DNA from: Bradyrhizobium tropiciagri | GTDB lineage: Bacteria > Pseudomonadota > Alphaproteobacteria > Rhizobiales > Xanthobacteraceae | Length of the DNA stretch: 64,000 bases | NCBI RefSeq assembly: GCF_001189845.1 | Contig: NZ_LFLZ01000001.1 | Span: forward strand, 248,001-312,000 | Reading direction: 5' to 3' | Part shown: one piece after another, positions 17,337 through 26,023 of the stretch | Position numbering within the stretch: position 1 is the stretch's first letter | Layout of the letters: each line of letters starts with the position of its first letter | The notes under the pieces: model-generated | Seen by the model: the letters and a program-made list of their open reading frames with translations, nothing else | What the model was told of the DNA's origin: nothing | Database searches by the model: none | Translations under genes and position numbers: made by a program

Positions 17337-18736
17337 CTTATCGATCCTCTCGCTGACTCGCGTTCGACGAGTCTGGCGGGTTCATTGCCTGACCAATTGG
17401 TGGACCTGAGGGGCCGCCCCGCTGGAATGCAATAGAGTATGGTCAGGGCCAGTCCCGCTCCGAGTTCACCCAGGGCAATCACCAGGAACGTCTGTGAGAT
17501 CGGAAGCTGCATGTTCAGCAGCAAGCCCGCGCCCAAAGATCCCGACAGAACTCCGCCAAGCCGGACAAATCCAAGCGACCAGCCTAACCCGGTGGCGCGC
17601 AGGGCATTTGGGTAGATGCTCGCGCCGGCGAGCGTGTTAACCACATGCTGGTTACCGATAACGAGCACTCCAATGGTGAAGGCCGCGCCCGCAATTACCG
17701 CGATTGAGTGAGTAGCCATTCCGGCCAATGCCACGACCACAAATGCTGCAAATGTCGTCGCTACGAGCATTCGTGGCCCGACCCGATCGATCAGATAGCC
17801 GAGGGAAAGCCCGCCAACCAATCCGCCAAACTGGTAGATCGCCGTGATCGCGCTTCCTTCTGCAACGGTGTACCCGGATTGCGTCACGAGGGTAGGAAGC
17901 CAGTTGATGAGGAAATACAGGCTTGAGCCGTAGAGAAAGAACGTCGTCCAGAGAAGGAGAGTGAGTGGAGCTCTACCGTCCGAAAACAGCTCGCTTACCG
18001 GAAACGCACTGCCGCCTGGAATGAATTTCAGTGAAGAAATATCCAAGGCGCTTCGCGATGACAGCTTTGCAGCGATCCGGGACAATGCCGACGTGTCTGA
18101 GCCAGCCATGAGATGGCGCGGCGATTCGGGAAGCGCAAGTAGCAGGACGACAAAGGCGCCCAGAGGCATGATGCCGCCGATCCAGAACATCGACCTCCAC
18201 CCCAGCGTCTGGATTGCGAGGCTGGAGATTGCGCCACATATTGTAGTACCAAGCGAGAAGCTGCAGCTGAGTAAGACGACAAGGCGTGTCCGGAGCCGCC
18301 TCGGGATGAATTCAGATGTCAATGCGATCATCGCCGGCATCGCGGCTCCCATGCTTGTTCCTGCTACGAAGCGTGAGAGCAACAATTCCGGCGCGGAATG
18401 CAACAGGAGAATGGCGAGCGTGCTTAGGCCAAACACGAGTACGCAACATTGAATGAAAGTCTTCCGACTAAACGCATCGGCGAATGGTGCACACAATGCG
18501 GCTCCAATCATGAGGCCTGCCAGATTAGCGGCAAACACGGGACCAAAATCGGCAGATGTCAGTTGCCATTCGGAGGTAATTGCCGGAGCGACAAAGCTCA
18601 TCATTTGCGCGTCAAATCCGTCGCAAAAGAGAACCATCGCGCCCAAAGCAAGTAGTCCAATCTGGTACCGGCCGACAGTATCGACGTTGAGTTGATCAAC
18701 GAAGCTGTCCGGGTCCGAAATCATGCTGCCGCCCAT
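17333..18736 (-). CDS. MFS transporter, aromatic acid:H+ symporter (AAHS) type
   Basis: An inner-membrane carrier of about 467 residues with twelve hydrophobic segments and the MFS loop 2-3 signature region (GAALCAPFADAFSRK). It resembles the AAHS group (PcaK, BenK) that imports hydroxybenzoates with protons; the opening GFDAQMMSF matches the DGFD-type motif in TM1 important in that group. The ATG at 18736 follows a GGGGGG stretch by seven bases; an ATG four codons later is an alternative. It is co-transcribed with the FAD hydroxylase downstream. Confidence 0.88.
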   Translation of the reverse strand: MGGSMISDPDSFVDQLNVDTVGRYQIGLLALGAMVLFCDGFDAQMMSFVAPAITSEWQLTSADFGPVFAANLAGLMIGAALCAPFADAFSRKTFIQCCVLVFGLSTLAILLLHSAPELLLSRFVAGTSMGAAMPAMIALTSEFIPRRLRTRLVVLLSCSFSLGTTICGAISSLAIQTLGWRSMFWIGGIMPLGAFVVLLLALPESPRHLMAGSDTSALSRIAAKLSSRSALDISSLKFIPGGSAFPVSELFSDGRAPLTLLLWTTFFLYGSSLYFLINWLPTLVTQSGYTVAEGSAITAIYQFGGLVGGLSLGYLIDRVGPRMLVATTFAAFVVVALAGMATHSIAVIAGAAFTIGVLVIGNQHVVNTLAGASIYPNALRATGLGWSLGFVRLGGVLSGSLGAGLLLNMQLPISQTFLVIALGELGAGLALTILYCIPAGRPLRSTNWSGNEPARLVERESARGSIR

Positions 18737-18825
18737 ATATCCGCCCCCCAAAGTTTATGGTGTTTTCCGAGACGTTTGCTCCCGGTGTATGTCGCGTGGC
18801 CGTGGCCAATTGTTCTAAACTGGGT

Positions 18826-20079
18826 CTAAGAGCCGTTCTCCGAACGCGCCGGCTTTAGCTTGAATAGCTGCGCGGCGTTCTCGCCAAGGATGTTTCGTCT
18901 CGCGCGCTCAGAGAGGAAAGGCAGTGACGCGATCCGAGCCGGCGGATCGAAATCCCAATGCGGCCAGTCGGAGGAATACAAGAGTTGCGTGTCGGCGTTG
19001 ATCGCGCGGAAGGTCGCTTCCAACAGTTCCATGTTGGTCGCTTCCAGCGGCTGCGACGTGTAGAACATTTCTTTGATGTAGTCGCTCGGAAGACGCTTCA
19101 AGAGTGGCGCGTCGGACTGCCGTAACAGCCATTCGTGATCCAGGCGCTGCATCATAAAGGGTAACCAGGCGAGGCCGCTTTCAATCCAGATGACCTTGAG
19201 TTTTGGAAATCGCTCCGGAAGGCCGTTCATCACCCAATTTGTAAGATGGATCATATTGCAGGTGACGAACGACAAGGCGTGTACGGAGACAAATCGATTG
19301 ACCGCGCGCTCCATCATGTAGTCCGGGCCGGCATGAAACCCCAGTGGCAATCCGCGCTCCTCCAGCTCGGCGTAAAGTCTCATGTAACCGCGGCTGGAGA
19401 CTTGAGTCTGACGCTGGCTCGTCACCAGGAACCCGACGACGCCGGGAGCGTCCGCAAACTCGAGAACTGTGCGGAGGCTCGCTTCGGGGTCCCGGAACGG
19501 CAGCGCCAGCATCGACTTGATGCGCGAGTCCCTTGATAAGACGCGCGACACAAACCAACGATTATAGGCGGTGACGAGTTGGGTCTCGGCTTGCGCTGAT
19601 GGATGCATGCCGATACCGAGCATCGGCTGGGGGAAAACGACCTGAACGTCTATCTTCATAGCTTGCATGGCGCGCCGCACCAGCGTCAGATCCCGATGCT
19701 CTCCCTCAAGGATCGGGACGTGCTCCGCGAGTTGGGCCTGGTGTGGTATTCGCCCGCCGGCATCCTGCATGGTGAGGCCGGGAGCATGAGAGCTCATGGC
19801 CAGGTTCGCGGCATACGGCCAATTCTTCGCTATCGCTTGTGCATTGTATCTTATGACGGGATCTTCGATGTGCGTTAGAATCTCCGCCCAAGAGTCGAGC
19901 TCGACGTGATGGGCATCCACATCGACGATGAAGTACTTATCCAATCCGAGACGCGCGATGTCCTTACTGGCATTGGCGAGTATCTCGCGGGTGTCAGTAT
20001 GGATTGTTATTTCTTGCACGTCGTGGCGGCGTGCAAAACGCGTGGTCGGCGTTTCGATATGAGTATCTGCGTCAGACAT
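18826..20079 (-). CDS. Amidohydrolase-2 family protein (ACMSD/decarboxylase-like)
   Basis: A 417-residue TIM-barrel metal-dependent hydrolase or decarboxylase. DVDAHHVE near residue 53 stands at the first metal-binding position (a DxH variant), GFHAGPDYMM is the mid-barrel histidine, and LLYSSDWPHWDF near the C terminus provides the family's aspartate. Relatives include 2-amino-3-carboxymuconate-6-semialdehyde decarboxylase and gamma-resorcylate decarboxylase, so decarboxylation of an aromatic acid or ring-cleavage product is likely. Its ATG directly follows the stop of the small upstream gene. Confidence 0.85.
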   Translation of the reverse strand: MSDADTHIETPTTRFARRHDVQEITIHTDTREILANASKDIARLGLDKYFIVDVDAHHVELDSWAEILTHIEDPVIRYNAQAIAKNWPYAANLAMSSHAPGLTMQDAGGRIPHQAQLAEHVPILEGEHRDLTLVRRAMQAMKIDVQVVFPQPMLGIGMHPSAQAETQLVTAYNRWFVSRVLSRDSRIKSMLALPFRDPEASLRTVLEFADAPGVVGFLVTSQRQTQVSSRGYMRLYAELEERGLPLGFHAGPDYMMERAVNRFVSVHALSFVTCNMIHLTNWVMNGLPERFPKLKVIWIESGLAWLPFMMQRLDHEWLLRQSDAPLLKRLPSDYIKEMFYTSQPLEATNMELLEATFRAINADTQLLYSSDWPHWDFDPPARIASLPFLSERARRNILGENAAQLFKLKPARSENGS

Positions 20080-20406
20080 CTACGATCGGCTCCTCGCTTC
20101 TAATGTCTGCTCGGCGCATCCGAACCAAAGAGTAAGGTCAAACGGATTGAGGTTCTGGCCGCGGAGCAGCGCACAAACCAGGATGACGACGTCCGTGGCG
20201 CTGACGGAACAATCAGATAGCGGGATCTCGACTTCCGCGCGCGATGCGGCAACGGAGTACATAAGCGTAGTGGCAGCGACCAATTGGCCGAGCTCATCCC
20301 GCGGCACGTCGGCGGTGCCGGCGGCGATCGAACGCAGCTCGGTGCTGATTTCGCGCAGTCTACTAGCGGTTCGATGTACGCAAGGTGAGGTAGATTCGGC
20401 CATCAT
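20080..20406 (-). CDS. Hypothetical protein in the Rieske-amidohydrolase operon
   Basis: A 108-residue protein with no recognised domain. It is helical, with a central hydrophobic stretch (TDVVILVCALLRG) and five cysteines, too scattered to suggest a metal site. Its start overlaps the upstream Rieske gene by about 40 bases and its stop directly precedes the amidohydrolase ATG, so translational coupling is likely. An accessory role in the same pathway is inference. Confidence 0.6.
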   Translation of the reverse strand: MMAESTSPCVHRTASRLREISTELRSIAAGTADVPRDELGQLVAATTLMYSVAASRAEVEIPLSDCSVSATDVVILVCALLRGQNLNPFDLTLWFGCAEQTLEARSRS

Positions 20407-20761
20407 ATTCCTCTACCGGAACTGTGCGGAGCTTCATGCTGGAGTGTCCGGCGTGTCGACCAGTGCGGATTGAGAATTCTGCACCGTGCCATGGGCAAAC
20501 AATGTGCGGCTCGCGATCATCGAAGCAACTTCCGATGATCGCCTTGCTCGCATCGATAATTTCCACGACACGTGAAACGATCAGTCCCTGGCAAACCGGG
20601 CCTCGCATGTGAGCGCAGCGGTTTTCGTATGCATGCAACTCGCCATCGATCCGAAAGATGCCAACGATCAAACCGTCCGCGTCGACGACCAATCGGCCTC
20701 GCTCCGGAACGTCAGAACTTGCACCCGCGTCCCAGCGGCTCGCGTGAATCTCGCTTTTCAT
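20363..20761 (-). CDS. Rieske [2Fe-2S] protein
   Basis: A 132-residue single-domain Rieske protein. Cluster ligands are CAH (RCAHMRGP) and CPWH (VCPWHGAEF), separated by an unusually long loop of about 37 residues compared with 15-17 in typical Rieske ferredoxins. It could be an electron carrier or a small subunit working with an oxygenase. The first gene of the five-gene minus-strand operon ending at 16125, and divergent from the LysR gene. Confidence 0.82.
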   Translation of the reverse strand: MKSEIHASRWDAGASSDVPERGRLVVDADGLIVGIFRIDGELHAYENRCAHMRGPVCQGLIVSRVVEIIDASKAIIGSCFDDREPHIVCPWHGAEFSIRTGRHAGHSSMKLRTVPVEEYDGRIYLTLRTSNR

Positions 20762-20833
20762 CTGTTTCCGTCTAACGGTGAAGACGCTTGCGTTGAGATC
20801 ACCTGCTCATTCTGAACTATGCGGCCAGCCGTG

Positions 20834-20883
20834 ATATTCGTAAAATGAAAAGATCATATGCAGAGAATTAGTAAGACGAATAT
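20834..20883. promoter_or_regulatory. Perfect 8-bp inverted repeat between Rieske operon and LysR gene
   Basis: ATATTCGT (20834-20841) and ACGAATAT (20876-20883) are perfect mirror arms separated by 34 bases, just upstream of the LysR start. Spacing and position suit a LysR-family tetramer controlling both the divergent operon and its own gene. Confidence 0.45.
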
Positions 20884-20892
20884 GAGGGGGCT

Positions 20893-21813
20893 ATGGAAAG
20901 TCTTCGGTTTGATCTCCGCTTGCTTCTCGAACTAGAGGCCATTCATCGCTTTGGTAGCTTGACGGCGGCGGGCGACGCTCTCGGATTGAGTCAGCCTGCG
21001 CTTAGCCATGCCCTGGCCCGGATGAGGACCGCTTTTGGGGATGACCTTTTTGTGCGAACGTCGCGCGGACTTTTACCAACTCCGCGTGCGGACGAACTGG
21101 CCACTCAGGCTCGCAAGATAATCGCGTTTGTTCGCAGCGAACTGGTGTCTGCGCCATTCGAGCCAGCGTCTCTTGAGCGTACGTTCAAGCTGGGCATGTC
21201 GGACGTGGCTCAGATGGTGTTTCTTCCAAAGCTGGTGAGTTGCGTCCGAAAGATCGCGCCTGGCTCGCGCTTCCAGGTGATGTCGCTCGAATCCCGGGAA
21301 ATGGCCGAAGCCCTTGAAGCCGGGCTGGTGGATCTCGCCATCGGCCGGTTCCCGAAGCTGAAGGGAGCGTCCTTGAAGAGGGAGGAATTGTTTAGACGAG
21401 GGTATCTGTGTTTGGTGTCGGCGCGCCACCCAAGGATCCGTGGCCAAAAGGTGACGATGGATCAGTATCAACAGCTGCCGCACATGATCGTTTCGTCACC
21501 GGGACGGGCCGACGAGATCTTTGATCGGCTTCTTAGATCTCGGGGAGTGAAGCGAAATGTTGTCCTGGAAGTCCCTCACGCGCTCTGTATCCCCGGGATA
21601 ATATCCGGGTCAGACCTCATCGTCACCGTGCCGCATTCGGTGGCACTTAGTCTCGCCTCGCATGCGGGGATCCGGTTGGTCAAACCACCAATCGATACGA
21701 CGCCATTTGGCGTTTCTCAGCATTGGAGTTCCCGATACGAAAACGATCCAGCGAACAACTGGCTACGCACGATCGTTAGCGGTCTGTTTCGCGAAGGAAT
21801 CCCGACAGCCTAG
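20893..21813 (+). CDS. LysR-family transcriptional regulator
   Basis: A 306-residue LysR protein. The N-terminal HTH is clear (GSLTAAGDALGLSQPALSHAL, HTH around residues 18-42), followed by the linker helix and a periplasmic-binding-protein-like effector domain. The family often activates divergent catabolic operons with an aromatic coinducer; the Rieske/amidohydrolase/MFS/hydroxylase operon starts 130 bases away on the other strand. A GGGGG stretch lies 5 bases upstream of the ATG. Confidence 0.9.
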   Translation: MESLRFDLRLLLELEAIHRFGSLTAAGDALGLSQPALSHALARMRTAFGDDLFVRTSRGLLPTPRADELATQARKIIAFVRSELVSAPFEPASLERTFKLGMSDVAQMVFLPKLVSCVRKIAPGSRFQVMSLESREMAEALEAGLVDLAIGRFPKLKGASLKREELFRRGYLCLVSARHPRIRGQKVTMDQYQQLPHMIVSSPGRADEIFDRLLRSRGVKRNVVLEVPHALCIPGIISGSDLIVTVPHSVALSLASHAGIRLVKPPIDTTPFGVSQHWSSRYENDPANNWLRTIVSGLFREGIPTA

Positions 21814-22101
21814 GAAGCGTGTGGCCCAGTGTTCTGGCGCCCAGCTACGTCTTGGCAAGTCCAGAAGCCGTGATGGCGGGTACTGCCACCATGGCGACAA
21901 ATGCTTGAGCGTGAGGACTAAGGGTATCTCCTTGGTCCAGTCAAATTGGTGAGTTTTTGGTGCTGATGTATTCGGCCTTCGATCTGTAGAATTTCGGTTC
22001 AAGCTGGAGGTGCGGGCGCACGGAGCGGACATCGCCGAAGGGCGCTATCGTCGCATCAATCCGAGCCGGCGCAAATCTAGAACGCGAAAGGATTGGGTCA
22101 A

Positions 22102-22512
22102 ATGAGCAGGTCGAACATGCTGCGCCTTTTTGGGGGGCTGATGCTGGCTGCCGGAGTTGCGGTCGCTCGACCGGCCGTTGCCGCGGAGACGAAGGTGACG
22201 CCCCTGATGTCCAAGGAATTGGTGGGGCTGCCAGGCAAGGAAGGTGTGATGTTGATGGTCGAGTATCCACCAGGCGCCGCTGATCCGGTTCACCGTCACA
22301 ACGCCTCTGCCTTCATCTATGTTCTTGAAGGTGCTGTCGTAATGCAAGTCCGAGGCGACAAAGAGGTCACCTTGACCAAGGGACAGACTTTCTTTGAAGG
22401 TCCGGAGGATGTCCATACGATCGGACGAAATGCAAGCAAGACAGAACCGGCAAAATTCCTTGTGGTCTTCGTTAAGGATAAGGGAGCGCCAGTAGTCGTA
22501 CCGGCACAGTGA
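22102..22512 (+). CDS. Exported cupin-domain protein 1
   Basis: A 136-residue protein with a signal peptide (cleavage near RPAVAAE) and one cupin barrel. The first motif contains PVHRHNASAFIYVLEGAV and the second GPEDVHTI, giving the usual metal-binding histidines. Exported single cupins of this kind have no established substrate. The ATG at 22102 follows AAAGGA at about 8 bases. It lies next to a second cupin gene of the same type. Confidence 0.8.
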   Translation: MSRSNMLRLFGGLMLAAGVAVARPAVAAETKVTPLMSKELVGLPGKEGVMLMVEYPPGAADPVHRHNASAFIYVLEGAVVMQVRGDKEVTLTKGQTFFEGPEDVHTIGRNASKTEPAKFLVVFVKDKGAPVVVPAQ

Positions 22513-22558
22513 GGGTGTTGGGGCGCAACGCGTCGGCGGAAGTCGATAGGGGAAGACT

Positions 22559-23068
22559 GTGGTAACACTTGAGTTCGATAGGTTCCAAACCTCTGCTGGC
22601 CGGATGCCGCAACTCCTTATGGCTGCGGCGCTTGGTCTTGCATGCTCCGGGCTGATTGCAAACGTCGTGCCGTCACGAATGGATTCCTTCACCGCCTCCG
22701 CTTTGTCGCTGTGCAGTGTGTCCGGGGAAAGCGGAGTTGCGGCCCCCCGTGTCGAAATCATAGCCTCTCACGCGCTTTCGAATGCGCCCGGGCAACGCGT
22801 TACGGTGGTACGAGTATCATATGCTCCAGGGCAGTTCTCCGCGCCACATCGGCACGCCGGATCCGTAACAGCCTATATTACCAAGGGTGAAGTTCGATCG
22901 CAGCTGGGTGGTGGACCGCTGGAAACATTCAAGGCCGGAGAGTCGTTTTTTGAACCACCCGGGTCGACGCACCTGGTCTCGGCAAATGCAAGCGCAACCG
23001 AACCGGCCGAATTGATTGCGGTGTTCGTTGCCGAGGAGGGAGCGCAGCTTACGACCTATCTGGACTGA
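22559..23068 (+). CDS. Exported cupin-domain protein 2
   Basis: A 169-residue cupin relative of the preceding gene: motif 1 APHRHAGSVTAYITKGEV and motif 2 FEPPGSTHLVSAN. A hydrophobic segment near residues 18-35 may be a signal or anchor. The start is GTG after GGGGAAG; an internal ATG at residue 16 is also possible. The tandem arrangement suggests duplication. Confidence 0.78.
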   Translation: MVTLEFDRFQTSAGRMPQLLMAAALGLACSGLIANVVPSRMDSFTASALSLCSVSGESGVAAPRVEIIASHALSNAPGQRVTVVRVSYAPGQFSAPHRHAGSVTAYITKGEVRSQLGGGPLETFKAGESFFEPPGSTHLVSANASATEPAELIAVFVAEEGAQLTTYLD

Positions 23069-23150
23069 ACGATGTGCCGTTCTCGATACCGCGGAAGCAA
23101 AGCGTTGAAGTAGCGTCCTTCGGCTAGCCGAAACGCATTCCTCATTGGAC

Positions 23151-23837
23151 TCACGCGTCAAGCTCCTCACGAGCGGCGTCCTCGGCCAGGAATCCACCAG
23201 ACAGGATGATGTTGAGGGTCGTCTCAAGGTGACGCGCATATAGCTCGCACGCGAGTGCCGAGTTTCTGTTGAGAGCCGCCTCCATAATCGCCTTGTGTTC
23301 CGCGTCCACGTTGCGGCGTTCAAGGGTATAAGCGGCCGTCATCCGGCGATAGCGTTCCGCCTGCACGTGCATCATGTTTTTCAGTTTCAGCAGCCAATTG
23401 TTGTCACATGCCGAGATCAGGCTGTCATGAAATTCTTCATGAACGACCGTCCAGTGGAGATTGAAGGGCAGGTGGGGGGCGTCCGTCTCGATCGGGGTCT
23501 TCGAGAGCCGGTGGTAGGCTGATAGAACCCGGCCCTCCCAGTCGAGGTCGCCGCGATTAATCGCAAGTTCGAGGCAACGGCATTCAACGTAAATGCGTGC
23601 ATTGGTCAGATCTCGCAGATCTTGCGCGGACACCGGTGCGACGATGAAGCCCTTCTGAGGTACGTTCTCAACTAGCCCGTCCGAAGTGAGGCGAGACAAA
23701 GCCTCTCGGACCGCGCCGACGCTGACATCGAGCGACTTGCTGATCGCATCGATGCGCAGTTGCGCCCCTGGCTTAAACACGCAGTTCAGCAAGTTCGTCT
23801 TGAGCAATTTGTAAGTCTCCGACGTCTTGCTCGTCAT
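23151..23837 (-). CDS. GntR-family (FadR/FCD) transcriptional regulator
   Basis: A regulator of about 228 residues: an N-terminal winged helix (IDAISKSLDVSVGAVREALSRL) and an all-helical FCD effector domain with the metal-ligand histidines expected in the second half. Members often repress catabolic genes until an organic acid binds. The ATG at 23837 follows GAGGA at about 9 bases. It diverges from the ring-cleavage dioxygenase gene at 24037, its probable target. Confidence 0.88.
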   Translation of the reverse strand: MTSKTSETYKLLKTNLLNCVFKPGAQLRIDAISKSLDVSVGAVREALSRLTSDGLVENVPQKGFIVAPVSAQDLRDLTNARIYVECRCLELAINRGDLDWEGRVLSAYHRLSKTPIETDAPHLPFNLHWTVVHEEFHDSLISACDNNWLLKLKNMMHVQAERYRRMTAAYTLERRNVDAEHKAIMEAALNRNSALACELYARHLETTLNIILSGGFLAEDAAREELDA

Positions 23838-23901
23838 GGGTTCTTGTCCTCGCTTCAATCACCTTGGTGCCATGCAGGATACATCAAATCGCGCCCCAAA
23901 G

Positions 23902-23949
23902 ATATTTTTGGTTGAAAAATCTATTTTGCAATGATAAATATATTTTTGG
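23902..23949. promoter_or_regulatory. Direct repeat in the GntR/dioxygenase intergenic region
   Basis: ATATTTTTGG occurs at 23902-23911 and 23940-23949 in an AT-rich stretch of otherwise GC-rich DNA between the divergent genes. It is a plausible regulator-binding or promoter region. Confidence 0.3.
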
Positions 23950-24036
23950 AAACGGCAACTGAACTGTTTTCGATCCTGCTCGTGCAGGACCGGACATGCG
24001 GCGGCTTCGGCGGCCGAGCCCAAAAAGAGGGAAGCC

Positions 24037-24936
24037 ATGTTCAAGAAATTCGATCCGAAAGTGTTCGCGCTTGGATACGTTGCGCTCGAGACGGCGGACA
24101 TCGGGAGGACAAAAAATCACTATCTCGAAACGATAGGGATGACTGAGACTGCCAAGGGAGACGACGGATCGGTCTTCCTGTCGATCGGTTACCAGCACCA
24201 CGAAATCGTATTGCGCCCCGCCAGGCAAAAAGCGCTGCTGCACATCGGCTTCCACTTGAAGCCTGATATCGAAATTGCCGACTTCGCCGAGCAGGTGCGT
24301 AAATTTGGTCTCCCCGCGACGATCAAGACCGATAGCCAGCCTGGAGTAGCCAAACTGGTCGAAGTCGAGGGCCCGGCCGGGAACGTTTTTCAGTTCTACA
24401 ACGCGATCGAAGCGCCCGCGTCGGGATTCAAAAGGACAGGGGCGGCGCCGCTGCGTCTCGGTCACGTCGCCGTCATTTCGAGAGAGTGCGACAAGCTGAT
24501 GAGGTTCTACCAGGATTTCCTCGGTTTCTGGTACACCGACGACATCGAGGGCATTGCAACCTTCCTGACCTGCAATCGGGATCACCACGTAGTCAATCTG
24601 GTGAACGCGCCGGAATCTCGGGTTCATCACATCGCGTTCGAGCTCAGGGAGAGTGCTCAACACCCTGTCGCCGCCGACGCGTTACGCGCTGCCGGAGTCC
24701 AGGTGCTATGGGGGCCGTCGCGGCACACAGCCGGTCACAACCTGGCCGGTTATCATTACGATCCCGACAAACTCATGATCGAGCTTTACACCGACATGGA
24801 CACGTTCGTCCCGGAATTGGGGATGCACGAGGCCCGGCCGTGGCACGAGCATTTTCCGATGAAGCCCCGGACCTGGAAGGTCAATGAACTGAGCTCCTGG
24901 GGGGCGGAATTTTCCTTCAACCTCGCTGCGGGCTGA
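24037..24936 (+). CDS. Two-module VOC ring-cleavage dioxygenase (catechol 2,3-dioxygenase type)
   Basis: A 299-residue type I extradiol dioxygenase-like protein made of two vicinal-oxygen-chelate modules. In the C-terminal catalytic module the Fe(II) ligands are visible: H in LGHVAVI, H in VHHIAFEL and E in LMIELYTDM. It would open a catecholic ring between or beside hydroxyls. AGAGGGAAG just before the ATG is a strong ribosome site. The next genes, a hydrolase and an FAD hydroxylase, give the steps after and before cleavage. Confidence 0.87.
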   Translation: MFKKFDPKVFALGYVALETADIGRTKNHYLETIGMTETAKGDDGSVFLSIGYQHHEIVLRPARQKALLHIGFHLKPDIEIADFAEQVRKFGLPATIKTDSQPGVAKLVEVEGPAGNVFQFYNAIEAPASGFKRTGAAPLRLGHVAVISRECDKLMRFYQDFLGFWYTDDIEGIATFLTCNRDHHVVNLVNAPESRVHHIAFELRESAQHPVAADALRAAGVQVLWGPSRHTAGHNLAGYHYDPDKLMIELYTDMDTFVPELGMHEARPWHEHFPMKPRTWKVNELSSWGAEFSFNLAAG

Positions 24937-25000
24937 GCGGCGACACGCGGCGCGGTGTTGTGCAGCGCCTCTTGCACTTAATCCTTTGAAAGGAAAGCAA

Positions 25001-25867
25001 GTGAGACTCGTGCGCTATTCCTCCGGAACGAGACCGGCTGCGAGCGGTATCGTCGTTGACGGTCGTGTCTATTCCCTGGCCGATCTGGTTCCCGGCGTTG
25101 CACAGGACACCCGCGACACAATCGCGGACTGGGATCGTGTGAAGGCAGTCATCGCACGGCTTGGTGACCTCGGCGGTGGCCAGCCCGTGACCGAAGTGAG
25201 GCTGCGTGCACCGATCGCGCGACCCGGCAAGATCCTGGCCCTCGGGCTCAATTATGCCGATCACATCGAGGAAGCGAAGGATGCTGGCGTTAAGGTTCCG
25301 ACTGAGCAGGTCTGGTTCTGCAAGCAGCCGACCTCGGTAAACGACCCGAATGGCGACGTCGAGCGTCCGAAGATCTCTGACGCGCTCGATTACGAAGTCG
25401 AACTGGTGGCCGTAATCGGCAAGAAAGGCCGCCACATCAGCCGTGCAGATGCCTCGGCCCATGTCTTCGGTTACGCGGTAGGTAACGATTTCACCGTGAG
25501 GGACTGGCAGTGGAAGACACCGCAGTGGATGCTTGGCAAATCGTTCGATACGCATTGCCCTTTCGGACCGGCCATCGTGACGGCCGACGAAGTCCGGGAT
25601 CCGCATGGGCTGAACCTGCGCAGCTTCGTCAATGGCGAGTTGCGTCAAAGCTCCAATACCCGACACTTTGTATTCAACGTCTGGGATCAGATCGCTGAAC
25701 TGTCACAGGCGATGACGCTTGAGCCGGGCGATCTGATCTTTACCGGCACGCCAGGAGGTGTCGGCTTCGGCTTCAAGCCGCCGAGGCCACTCGTCCTCGA
25801 CGATGTCGTGAGGTGCGAAATCGACGGGATCGGCATGATCGAAAATCGAATCGTCGCCGAGGCGTGA
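25001..25867 (+). CDS. Fumarylacetoacetate hydrolase (FAH) family protein
   Basis: A protein of about 288 residues with the FAH fold: KILALGLNYADHIEEA at the start of the catalytic domain, then DYEVELVAVIGK providing acidic metal ligands, and LIFTGTPGGVGFG near the end. Family members hydrolyse or decarboxylate the dienoic products of ring cleavage. The GTG at 25001 has AAAGGAA upstream; a TTG five codons earlier is the alternative. It follows the dioxygenase by 64 bases. Confidence 0.88.
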   Translation: MRLVRYSSGTRPAASGIVVDGRVYSLADLVPGVAQDTRDTIADWDRVKAVIARLGDLGGGQPVTEVRLRAPIARPGKILALGLNYADHIEEAKDAGVKVPTEQVWFCKQPTSVNDPNGDVERPKISDALDYEVELVAVIGKKGRHISRADASAHVFGYAVGNDFTVRDWQWKTPQWMLGKSFDTHCPFGPAIVTADEVRDPHGLNLRSFVNGELRQSSNTRHFVFNVWDQIAELSQAMTLEPGDLIFTGTPGGVGFGFKPPRPLVLDDVVRCEIDGIGMIENRIVAEA

Positions 25868-26023
25868 AGTTCTTGAGCCGCCGGGCGACGGCGGTGACCA
25901 TCCCCGATACCAGGAGAGGCGACAAGTTGGCCTTCTGGAAAAGCCTTCGATCGTCGAGAACGACGCCCTCGATCGATACCCTCAATAAATCGCGCATCTT
26001 GCTTTATCCAGGGAGAGAACCCA

